From positions 1 to 7,388 of the forward strand of contig SLDM01000153.1 in NCBI GenBank assembly GCA_007125255.1: 7,388 bases of DNA, in the 5' to 3' direction. Position numbers and translations under genes: made by a program. Position 1 is the stretch's first letter, and each line of letters opens with the position of its first letter. This stretch comes from Phycisphaerales bacterium (GTDB taxonomy: Bacteria; Planctomycetota; Phycisphaerae; Phycisphaerales; SM1A02). Below, in pieces: positions 1 to 5,402 of this stretch. A model generated the notes under the pieces. The model did not search any database and was not told the DNA's origin. It was given only the letters and a program-made list of their open reading frames with translations.

Positions 1-1
1 C

Positions 2-259
2 ACCGTTCTCGGTGGAATGGCCCTGACCGGTTGTCAGAGCAATCCGGAAGATGTGAGCTACGGTGCGATCAAGCGGAACCTGACGCCCGAACTGATCACG
101 ATGCACGAGCGGCATGTCGATGCGGACCGCAACATCGCGGTGGCGAACAACCAGAACATGCGCATGCTGTTCGAAGACCTCGGCCGGTTCTTCAATGTCG
201 ATCACCCCAGCCGCCTGCGTCCGAGCTCGCCGGTCTTCACGTCCGGCAACCCGCGCTGA
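2..259 (+). CDS. Small lipoprotein, 5' partial
   Basis: The reading frame is already open at the window edge and ends with TGA at 257-259. The first residues, TVLGGMALTGCQSN, are the end of a lipoprotein signal peptide. LTGC is a good lipobox, so the Cys encoded at 32-34 should be lipidated and become residue 1 of a mature protein of about 75 aa. The ATG at 17 lies inside the signal peptide, so the true start is probably upstream of the window. The mature part is hydrophilic, rich in Asn, Arg and Asp, and shows no repeats or membrane segment. Stretches such as HVDADRNIAVANNQNMRML and DLGRFFNVDHPSRL look constrained and resemble small hypothetical lipoproteins I associate with planctomycetes. 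That resemblance is from memory and unverified. The function is unknown, and membrane anchoring is the only confident prediction. Confidence 0.75.
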   Translation, partial: TVLGGMALTGCQSNPEDVSYGAIKRNLTPELITMHERHVDADRNIAVANNQNMRMLFEDLGRFFNVDHPSRLRPSSPVFTSGNPR

Positions 260-327
260 ACCCGCCCCGGCCGCGGTACTGCTGATGATCGAGCCGCGAT
301 CGTTTCGATCGATCGGCCCATTTCGGG

Positions 328-390
328 GCCAGTTCAGCGGCCCTTTCTGAGGCCCGTTCTGGGGCCCGTTCTGAAGCCAGTTCAGCGGCC
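328..390. repeat. 12-bp imperfect tandem repeat flanked by a 15-bp direct repeat
   Basis: Three adjacent 12-bp units lie at 345-356 (TTCTGAGGCCCG), 357-368 (TTCTGGGGCCCG) and 369-380 (TTCTGAAGCCAG), followed by a diverged partial unit TTCAGCGGCC (381-390). The 15-mer GCCAGTTCAGCGGCC occurs exactly at 328-342 and again at 376-390, bracketing the array. The array lies 70-130 bp downstream of the lipoprotein stop and outside any convincing coding frame. It probably arose by slippage or local duplication. No function can be read from it. Confidence 0.75.
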
Positions 391-418
391 GGGACATGCA
401 GCCGGGACATGCAGCCGG
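388..418. repeat. 13-bp tandem repeat, 2.4 copies
   Basis: The unit GCCGGGACATGCA is present exactly at 388-400 and 401-413, then partially (GCCGG) at 414-418. It directly abuts the 12-bp array, so two unrelated short repeat families sit head to tail. This is non-coding, and copy number may vary between strains. Confidence 0.75.
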
Positions 419-478
419 TTCGATCCTGCTTCTGACGCGCCGCGTCGAGAACGCCCGGCCCATCACAAACCACGAAAG

Positions 479-515
479 CCGAGAGGCTCTCCCGAGAGGA
501 GGGCCTCGGTTTTTT
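479..515 (+). terminator. Strong Rho-independent terminator
   Basis: The stem is CCGAG (479-483) and GCTCTCC (486-492), separated by a 2-nt AG bulge. It pairs with GGAGGGC (498-504) and CTCGG (505-509) around the loop CGAGA (493-497), with one G-U wobble. Six T residues follow immediately (510-515). This is a textbook intrinsic terminator for plus-strand transcription. It lies 220 bp beyond the lipoprotein stop, so it either ends a long 3' UTR or ends a separate non-coding transcript from the repeat region. Confidence 0.88.
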
Positions 516-848
516 CTGGCCTCAACTTCCGGCCTCGGAACACTTCACCCCCAAGTGCGATCCGTGAGCGGCTTACTGATTGGGCGAAGCTGCCATAGCC
601 ACGGCCGCATTCCCAGGCGGGCTGCCAGGCGCGGGACCCAGGGGGCGCGCTTCCGCGCTGACGGCGCAAACGCCGCTCCTTCGTCACTTCGTTACTTTCC
701 CCCCCCTTGACAGTGTGACCGGAATCAATCCGTCCGGGAAAACCGCCCCGGTACTTGCCTTGAATGCGCGGGCGGCCAATGCTTCGGCGTGTCCCCCGTC
801 GATGCCGCGATTCGATCCGTTCACCGCGCGATCAGCTCATTCCATCCG
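516..848. other. Intergenic stretch before the MFS gene
   Basis: This stretch contains no convincing gene. Open frames on either strand here have low-complexity, Arg/Pro/Ser-rich translations typical of GC-rich non-coding sequence. Visible structure is limited to a small hairpin CGGCG-CAAA-CGCCG (662-675), a run of eight C residues (699-706), and a TTGACA hexamer (707-712). The transporter frame is open back to 711 with a GTG at 789. The last 60 bp could therefore be coding if the GTG is used. Confidence 0.5.
699..712 (+). promoter_or_regulatory. C8 tract abutting a consensus -35 hexamer
   Basis: Eight C residues (699-706) run directly into TTGACA (707-712), a perfect sigma-70 -35 hexamer, 137 bp before the chosen transporter start. 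The hexamer at the usual 17-bp distance (730-735, CCGTCC) is not a -10, and nothing nearby is better. The promoter call is therefore weak, although a transporter promoter is expected in this spacer. Confidence 0.22.
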
Positions 849-2180
849 ATGACCATGCCCATGATGACCCGGGCGCACTATCGGCGTGAGCTGGTCGCAT
901 GGGCGTTTCTGCCCGTTCTGATGGGGGTGGTCGAGGGCGGGATGATCAGCGTGATCGCGAAAAACGCCTTCGAGGGGCGGGTCAACGATGCGTGGCTGAA
1001 CTTCGCGGTGGCGGTTCTGGCCGGAGCGCCGGCGTTCGCGAACATCACCAGCTTCCTCTGGGCGGCGCTCGCCAACGGACGGGACAAGGTGCGCTTCATG
1101 GTCGCGCTCAAGATCGCCACCGCGGTGATGATCGTCCTGATCGCGCTGCTGCCGCTGAACGCGCTCGGGCTTGTCCTGCTGACGCTGCTGGTGATCGGTA
1201 CGCGGGCGTGCTGGGCGGGGGTGGTCACGATCCGTTCCACGGTCTGGCGGGCGAACTATCCGCGCCACGCCCGCGCCAACATGGCAGGCAAGCTCGCCAC
1301 CATCCAGGCGTTCGTGATCGCCGGTACCGGTTGGTTCGTCGCGGAGATGATGACGCTGGAAGAGAACAGCTTCCGGATCATCTTTCCGGCGGCGGCGGTC
1401 ATCGGCGCCTTCGGCGCTCTGGTTTACCGCGGATTGCGCGTCCGCGGCCACCGCGCCCTGCTTCGCGCGGAGCGGCGCGACGGCTCCTCGCTCGCCATGG
1501 TCAACCCCTGGCAGCTCGTCCGCGTTCTCCGGGAGGACCGCGCGTACCGCAGCTTCATGATCTGCATGTTCATCTTCGGGACCGGCAACATGATGATCAC
1601 CGCGCCGCTGGTCATCATGCTCCGTGATGTCTTCGAGATGGGCTACCGCGGCGGGATGCTCATCAGCGGTGTGATTCCCATCGCCCTCATGCCGCTCTCC
1701 ATCCCGATCTGGTCGAAACTGCTCGACCGCATGCACGTGATCCGATTTCGCGCGATTCACAGCTGGACGTTTGTGGCGGCGGCGCTGGTGATGCTGCTGG
1801 CGGCTCTTCTCGTCGAGCCGATCCTGCTCTGGGTCGCGGCGGTTCTCAAGGGCTTCGCCTTCGGAGGCGGCGTGCTGGCGTGGAATCTCGGCCACCATGA
1901 TTTTGCGCCGGCCCACAAGGCCTCGCAGTACATGGGCGTGCACGTCACGCTGACCGGTCTGCGCGGTTTCCTCGCGCCGGTCCTCGCGGTCGGCCTCTAC
2001 GAACTGTTCAACCGGGTCTTCTACGAGAATGCCGGCTCGTGGGTCTTCGCCATCTGCCTGCTGCTCAACGTGATCGGCGCGGTGGGCTTCATGAAGATGC
2101 ACCAGCGCATGGTCGCCCGTCGGGAAAAGGTCGACTTCGGCGAGGACGGCCCGCCCGTCCAACCCCCCGCCGCGGGGTGA
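849..2180 (+). CDS. MFS transporter, 12 helices
   Basis: This 443-aa integral inner-membrane protein is probably a major facilitator superfamily carrier. Hydrophobic segments lie at about residues 14-38, 49-73, 84-103, 104-126, 150-166, 176-194, 234-255, 267-287, 303-322, 325-347, 366-386 and 398-416. That gives 6+6 helices around a basic, hydrophilic central loop (195-232), the usual MFS layout. NGRDKVR (76-82), between helices 2 and 3, matches the position and character of MFS motif A. WNLGHHDFAP (345-354), between helices 10 and 11, is a striking His-His-Asp segment. The substrate cannot be assigned. The start is uncertain: GTG 789 would add 20 residues without a hydrophobic segment, and ATGs occur at 849, 855, 861 and 864. 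None has a good Shine-Dalgarno sequence. I chose 849 as the first ATG. The C-terminal tail is hydrophilic and Pro-rich. The gene appears monocistronic. Confidence 0.85.
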   Translation: MTMPMMTRAHYRRELVAWAFLPVLMGVVEGGMISVIAKNAFEGRVNDAWLNFAVAVLAGAPAFANITSFLWAALANGRDKVRFMVALKIATAVMIVLIALLPLNALGLVLLTLLVIGTRACWAGVVTIRSTVWRANYPRHARANMAGKLATIQAFVIAGTGWFVAEMMTLEENSFRIIFPAAAVIGAFGALVYRGLRVRGHRALLRAERRDGSSLAMVNPWQLVRVLREDRAYRSFMICMFIFGTGNMMITAPLVIMLRDVFEMGYRGGMLISGVIPIALMPLSIPIWSKLLDRMHVIRFRAIHSWTFVAAALVMLLAALLVEPILLWVAAVLKGFAFGGGVLAWNLGHHDFAPAHKASQYMGVHVTLTGLRGFLAPVLAVGLYELFNRVFYENAGSWVFAICLLLNVIGAVGFMKMHQRMVARREKVDFGEDGPPVQPPAAG

Positions 2181-2220
2181 GATCAGGTGGGATGGCGACT
2201 CGTGCTTCTTCGGGCCATGT

Positions 2221-2265
2221 TTGAGTGCTCAACAGATTGCTTGGCGCTGGCGAAAGTGCTACCGT
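2221..2265 (+). promoter_or_regulatory. Possible promoter/operator upstream of the DUF2335 pair
   Basis: TTGAG-TG-CTCAA (2221-2232) is a 12-bp inverted repeat. Just after it, TTGCTT (2237-2242) and TACCGT (2260-2265) are separated by 17 bp, a passable sigma-70 pair. A start near 2272 would leave about 30 nt of leader before the ATG at 2301. The inverted repeat upstream of the -35 could be an operator. This is inference from weak matches. Confidence 0.27.
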
Positions 2266-2289
2266 TTACCAGCGAAGCGGCCGATTTCT

Positions 2290-2295
2290 GAGGTG
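2290..2295 (+). promoter_or_regulatory. Shine-Dalgarno site fixing the 2301 start
   Basis: GAGGTG ends 5 nt before the ATG at 2301, close to ideal spacing. It is the best ribosome binding site in the window and is the main reason for accepting the small ORF at 2301 rather than the in-frame GTG at 2295, which overlaps the site itself. Confidence 0.6.
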
Positions 2296-2300
2296 TGCTT

Positions 2301-2549
2301 ATGTGTCGACTGTCCAAAATCCGTCACTTCCTGGCCGGAGCAGGATCTCTCCTTGTTCTGATGCCAAGTGCGCCGACGCATTCTCTGGCACGGATCTACC
2401 GCCATATCCCGAACAAACCCGTTTCCGATACAATTCGGGACGACTGGGCCATGGTTGGGGCTGACATCAGGTCTTCTCTGGGGAAAGCGAGATCAGGATG
2501 GGAAGGGCAAGCCGGGGCAAGCGGGGACGGCGAGAACAGCAATCGCTGA
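2301..2549 (+). CDS. Hypothetical small protein upstream of DUF2335 gene
   Basis: I do not recognise this 82-aa protein. Support comes from the well-spaced GAGGTG ribosome binding site, the ATG start, and a 52-bp overlap with the next gene in another frame, which suggests translational coupling. The N-terminus is basic (MCRLSKIRH) and followed by a short hydrophobic run, FLAGAGSLLVLMP (about residues 10-22). This could be a weak signal peptide or membrane anchor. The middle, PVSDTIRDDWAMVGADIRSS (about 39-58), has the look of an amphipathic helix. The last 20 residues are Gly/Ser-rich and may be under little constraint because they share DNA with the downstream start. GC content is visibly lower than in the flanking genes. 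A small partner of the DUF2335 protein is the most attractive reading, but it is an inference. Confidence 0.5.
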   Translation: MCRLSKIRHFLAGAGSLLVLMPSAPTHSLARIYRHIPNKPVSDTIRDDWAMVGADIRSSLGKARSGWEGQAGASGDGENSNR

Positions 2550-2941
2550 GCGAGCACACAGGTTCGGGCCATGTCTCGCAGGTCATCCAGCAATCGACGA
2601 CGCTTCGGCAGGGTCCACTGCCTGATGCTGAGGAATTGCAGCGCTATGAGAATATTCAGCCAGGATTCGCCGAACGGATCATGGCCATGGCTGAACGTGA
2701 AGCCACAACTCGTCAGACGATGATTCAGAATGCGCAACAGGCCGAGATCGCTGATTTACGGTCAGAGCGGATCGAACGGCGAATGGGGCAGATCTTGGGC
2801 TTTCTTCTGGCCTGCGCTGCTCTCGGATTAGCGGGGTACGCCGCACATATCGATAGACCATGGGTGGCAAGCTTTGTTGCCGCCTTGTCGATCGGTTCGA
2901 TCTGTCTGGCGCTGATTCTCGGCCGGCGGCCACACCATTGA
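2498..2941 (+). CDS. DUF2335 domain membrane protein
   Basis: This 147-aa protein has a basic, disordered N-terminus (residues 1-36). Next comes GPLPDAEELQRYENIQPG (39-56) followed by AERIMAMAEREATTRQ (58-73), the conserved core I recognise as DUF2335. A charged helix with coiled-coil character (68-95) leads to two transmembrane segments, about 97-116 and 121-142, joined by a very short loop. The protein ends in a short basic tail, RRPHH. The likely topology is a helical hairpin with the long N-terminal domain in the cytoplasm. DUF2335 proteins have no established biochemical role. The frame has a stop at 2462-2464, so ATG 2498 is the first ATG available. Its only upstream purine-rich sequence (GGGGAAAGCGAG, 2480-2491) is poorly spaced, so translation probably depends on the overlapping upstream ORF. 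GC is lower than in neighbours, consistent with acquisition by transfer. Confidence 0.8.
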   Translation: MGRASRGKRGRREQQSLSEHTGSGHVSQVIQQSTTLRQGPLPDAEELQRYENIQPGFAERIMAMAEREATTRQTMIQNAQQAEIADLRSERIERRMGQILGFLLACAALGLAGYAAHIDRPWVASFVAALSIGSICLALILGRRPHH

Positions 2942-3096
2942 TGATCGCTGGCTGGTGCTTGAATCGAACGAGAGAATGCTCCAGACCGTCGTCCCGAATC
3001 AGCAGGTTGCCTGCCGGAGCCGCCGGACGCCGCGCCGACCCGTCTGAGAGCAACGGCGACTTCTCCAATCGCCCCGTCGCATCGACCGGCGCCGGT
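2942..3096. other. Intergenic stretch between DUF2335 gene and rpsA promoter
   Basis: No gene is supported here. Two small hairpins are visible, GCAGG-TTG-CCTGC (3002-3014) and CCGG-AGCCG-CCGG (3014-3026, sharing one base with the first). Neither is followed by a T tract, so no intrinsic terminator for the DUF2335 pair can be named. Minus-strand open frames crossing this stretch have Arg/Ser/Pro-rich translations and are not credible. Confidence 0.45.
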
Positions 3097-3105
3097 TGGT
3101 ATACT
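3097..3105 (+). promoter_or_regulatory. Extended -10 promoter for rpsA
   Basis: TGGTATACT comprises a TGn extension and TATACT (3100-3105), one mismatch from TATAAT. The hexamer 17 bp upstream (TCGCAT, 3077-3082) is a poor -35, as is usual where an extended -10 carries recognition. A start near 3112 would give an rpsA leader of about 127 nt. This is the best promoter match in the window. Confidence 0.55.
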
Positions 3106-3111
3106 CCCCGA

Positions 3112-3238
3112 TTCACGATCGCCCGGCGCCAATGACCGGCACGGTGCCGGAACCGGCGCGATCACAAGGGTTTCTGGCAGCCGCGGTGCGTGACCGCGGT
3201 GAAGGAACGGATCTTTTTTACGGAACTCATTTTACACC
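3112..3238 (+). promoter_or_regulatory. Structured rpsA 5' leader
   Basis: The leader contains two strong hairpins. One is CCGGCA-CGG-TGCCGG (3136-3150). The other is CCGCGGT-GCGTG-ACCGCGG (3181-3199), extendable by a G-U pair. A purine-rich GAAGGAACGG (3201-3210) follows, then T6 (3214-3219) and an A/T-rich single-stranded stretch up to the ATG. The best Shine-Dalgarno-like sequence (GAAGGA, 3201-3206) is 32 nt from the start, and GGAA (3222-3225) is 13 nt away. No properly spaced site exists. In Escherichia coli the rpsA leader is likewise structured, lacks a strong Shine-Dalgarno sequence, and is repressed by S1 itself. A similar autogenous control here is an inference. The T6 lies 13 nt beyond the second stem, too far for a standard attenuator. 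Confidence 0.45.
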
Positions 3239-5026
3239 ATGGTCAACTACAACCTCATCGATCAGATCGGAATCGACGATTCCGAAGCGGATACCCTGAT
3301 CCGCGAAGCTTTCGGCACGGACGTGGCCGACGGCAACATGGACAGCCTCATTCGCAGCGATATCCAGAGCTTCCAGGTCGGCAACATCCTCCAGGGCAAG
3401 ATTGTCGGCCGGGCCGGCGATGACGTCGTCATCGAAGTCGGCCTCAAGTCCGAGGGTCTCGTCGACAAGGCCGAGTTTGACGACGAAGATGACATCGAAA
3501 ACGGCCAGGTCGTCGAAGTCCTGCTCGAAGAGCTTGAGGATGAATCCGGCATCGTCAAGCTCTCCAAGCGGAAGGCCGACCGCATCCGCGGCTGGGAACG
3601 CGTTCTGGAAACCAAGAAGGAAGGCGACATCGTCGAAGGCACCTGCATGCGCAAGATCAAGGGCGGCCTGCTCGTCGACATCGGCGTGCCGGTCTTCCTC
3701 CCCGCCTCGCAGGTGGATATTCGTCGTCCCGGGGATATCGGCGAGTTCATCGGCAAGACGATCCGTGCCGTCATCCTCAAGGTCGATGAGGAACGCCGCA
3801 ATATCGTCATCTCCCGCCGCCGCCTGATCGAACAGGAGCGAGAGGAAGCCAAGGCCAAACTGCTCACCAACGTCAAGGAAGGCGACCTCATCAAGGGGAC
3901 CGTCACCAACATCGCCGACTTCGGCGCGTTCGTCGATCTCGGCGGCATTGACGGTCTGCTCCACATCACGGACATGAGCTGGGGCCGCGTCAACCATCCG
4001 ACCGAGGTCGTCAAGATCGGCGACAAAATCGAGGTCAAGATCCTCAAGATCGACCTGGACAAGGAGAAGATCGCCCTCGGCCTCAAGCAGAAGGAAGATT
4101 CTCCCTGGGAGAACATCGAGGACAAGTTCCCGGTCAACAGCCGCGTCTCCGGCAAGGTGGTCAATCTGGTCTCGTACGGCGCGTTCGTGCAGCTTGAAGA
4201 AGGCATCGAAGGCCTGGTCCATATCTCCGAGATGTCCTGGACGAAGCGCGTCAACCATCCGAGCGAAGTCGTCAACGTGAACGACGAAATCGAAGTGGTC
4301 GTCCTCGACATCAACAAGGACAAGCAGGAAATCTCGCTCGGCATCAAGCAGACCGAGGTCAACCCCTGGGAACTCGTCGCCGAGAAGTACCCCGCAGGAA
4401 CGATTATCGAAGGCACGGTTCGCAACCTCGCGAACTACGGCGCGTTTGTCGAGATCGAGCCCGGCATCGACGGCCTGCTGCACGTCTCCGACATGTCGTG
4501 GACGGAAAAGATCAGTCACCCCAACGAGAAATTCAAGAAGGGCGACAAGGTCAAGTGCGTCGTGCTCGAGATCGAGCAGGAGAAGCAGCGCGTCGGACTC
4601 GGCGTCAAGCAGCTCACCGAAGACCCGTGGCTCAACGCCATCCCCGATGCGTACCAGCCCGGCATGGTCGTGCACGGCAAGGTCACGAAGATCACCAACT
4701 TCGGCGTCTTCGTCGAGCTCGAGGAAGGACTCGAAGGCCTGCTGCACATCTCCGAACTTTCCGATCAGAAAGTCGAGAACCCGCAGGATGTCGTCAAGCC
4801 CGGCGACGAGGTGGACGTCAAGATCCTCCGCGTCGACACCGGCGATCGCAAGATCGGTCTCTCGCTCAAGCGGGCCCAGTGGGGCGATACCGACCGAGCG
4901 GATGACTCTCAGTCCGACGAGAAGGGTGATCCCGGCGATCGTTCCGCCAAGCCGTCCAAGCCCAAGCCCTCCCGCGGCGGGATGGATGACCACGGCGCGC
5001 TCGGCACCGACAAGATTCAGTTCTGA
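3239..5026 (+). CDS. rpsA: 30S ribosomal protein S1
   Basis: This 595-aa protein carries six S1 (OB-fold) RNA-binding repeats at about residues 47-112, 128-195, 214-285, 300-371, 386-457 and 474-545. Repeats 3-6 are canonical, each with the FGAFV/YGAFV/FGVFV strand and a GLLHIS-type motif (for example DFGAFVDLGGIDGLLHITDM at 227-246). Repeats 1 and 2 are divergent, as expected for the domains that in E. coli S1 contact the ribosome. In the family, S1 sits on the 30S subunit and unwinds and holds mRNA near the platform, helping initiation on structured or Shine-Dalgarno-poor messages. The length is close to the E. coli protein (557 aa) plus a 46-residue hydrophilic tail (550-595). That tail is rich in Asp, Ser, Lys and Pro and ends GALGTDKIQF. 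The start at ATG 3239 is forced, since an in-frame stop lies at 3200-3202 with no other ATG between. The gene has its own promoter and terminator and is not next to cmk as in proteobacteria. Confidence 0.97.
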   Translation: MVNYNLIDQIGIDDSEADTLIREAFGTDVADGNMDSLIRSDIQSFQVGNILQGKIVGRAGDDVVIEVGLKSEGLVDKAEFDDEDDIENGQVVEVLLEELEDESGIVKLSKRKADRIRGWERVLETKKEGDIVEGTCMRKIKGGLLVDIGVPVFLPASQVDIRRPGDIGEFIGKTIRAVILKVDEERRNIVISRRRLIEQEREEAKAKLLTNVKEGDLIKGTVTNIADFGAFVDLGGIDGLLHITDMSWGRVNHPTEVVKIGDKIEVKILKIDLDKEKIALGLKQKEDSPWENIEDKFPVNSRVSGKVVNLVSYGAFVQLEEGIEGLVHISEMSWTKRVNHPSEVVNVNDEIEVVVLDINKDKQEISLGIKQTEVNPWELVAEKYPAGTIIEGTVRNLANYGAFVEIEPGIDGLLHVSDMSWTEKISHPNEKFKKGDKVKCVVLEIEQEKQRVGLGVKQLTEDPWLNAIPDAYQPGMVVHGKVTKITNFGVFVELEEGLEGLLHISELSDQKVENPQDVVKPGDEVDVKILRVDTGDRKIGLSLKRAQWGDTDRADDSQSDEKGDPGDRSAKPSKPKPSRGGMDDHGALGTDKIQF

Positions 5027-5072
5027 ATCACCGCCGCCGAATTCGCCGACGCACCATGGTCGGCAAGGCAAA

Positions 5073-5113
5073 GGAAAACGCCCCGGATCAATCTGTGATC
5101 CGGGGCGTTTTCC
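5073..5113 (+). terminator. Perfect 18-bp hairpin terminator after rpsA
   Basis: GGAAAACGCCCCGGATCA (5073-5090) pairs perfectly with its complement at 5096-5113 around the loop ATCTG (5091-5095). The GC-rich core is flanked by A4 on the left and T4 on the right within the stem. The structure can therefore terminate transcription in either direction. It begins 46 bp after the rpsA stop and should end that transcript. Confidence 0.9.
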
Positions 5114-5402
5114 ATCACGCGAAAAGAGAAAACATGGCGTCGAACGAAGAAAAGAAACTCGCGAAATTCTTCCCGGGCATGTTTCAGCACATGGCCGCAA
5201 ACGTCAGCAGCGTCAGCAGTGCGAGCCGTTTGCGGTTATCCGTCATGGCCATCAGACTGTGATACAACATGGGAAATCTCCTTCTGGTCTTTGGTTGTCG
5301 TGCTCCTACAATGAAACAACCTCCGCGCCGGTGCAAGTCAGAAGCGTGCCAGACCGTGCCAACGCCCCTCAACGCAGATATTCTCAGACCCTGGACCGCC
5401 AG
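5114..5402. other. Spacer between rpsA terminator and exported AMMECR1-like gene
   Basis: No convincing gene is present. A short ORF (5134-5262, 42 aa, MASNEEKKLAKFFPGMF...) has a weak purine-rich upstream stretch and no recognisable features. A 9-bp tandem duplication, CGTCAGCAG twice, lies at 5202-5219. The segment 5114-5180 is noticeably more A-rich than the flanks. The frame of the downstream gene happens to be open throughout, but its translation here has no protein-like character. Confidence 0.45.
5284..5312 (+). promoter_or_regulatory. Possible promoter for the AMMECR1-like gene
   Basis: TACAAT (5307-5312) is a good -10 hexamer. The -35 at 17 bp (CTGGTC, 5284-5289) is poor. Transcription from about 5319 would give a leader of about 84 nt before ATG 5403. 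It is plausible because the strong terminator just upstream isolates this gene from rpsA. Confidence 0.33.

Noticed and set aside
837..2162. 441-aa open frame on the minus strand opposite the transporter
   Set aside because: Its translation is Arg/His/Asp/Glu-rich with no hydrophobic core or domain pattern. The plus strand gives a coherent 12-helix protein.
2162..2176. CCCC-GCCGC-GGGG hairpin at the end of the transporter gene as a terminator
   Set aside because: The stem is only 4 bp and no T tract follows.
2225..2464. 79-aa ORF starting with GTG at 2225
   Set aside because: It has no ribosome binding site and overlaps the better-supported ORF at 2301 in another frame. Its translation has no recognisable features.
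3132..3299. Upstream ORF (55 codons) overlapping the rpsA start out of frame
   Set aside because: No ribosome binding site precedes the ATG at 3132, and its translation is uninformative. Its position in the S1 leader is noted, but translation is unsupported.
3227..5200. 657-aa open frame on the minus strand opposite rpsA
   Set aside because: It is an almost exact antisense shadow of rpsA with a monotonous Asp/Leu/Val/Glu composition that mirrors S1 codon use. It also reads through the perfect terminator. The plus-strand S1 domains are unambiguous.
5134..5262. 42-aa ORF after the rpsA terminator (MASNEEKKLAKFFPGMF...)
   Set aside because: It has only a weak purine-rich upstream stretch and no recognisable motif, and the ending looks random. 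It could be reconsidered if it is conserved in relatives.
4446..5402. Upstream extension of the AMMECR1-like reading frame into rpsA
   Set aside because: The frame is open by chance in GC-rich DNA. The translation is Ser/Arg/Pro-rich, overlaps rpsA out of frame and spans the terminator. The signal peptide begins at 5403.
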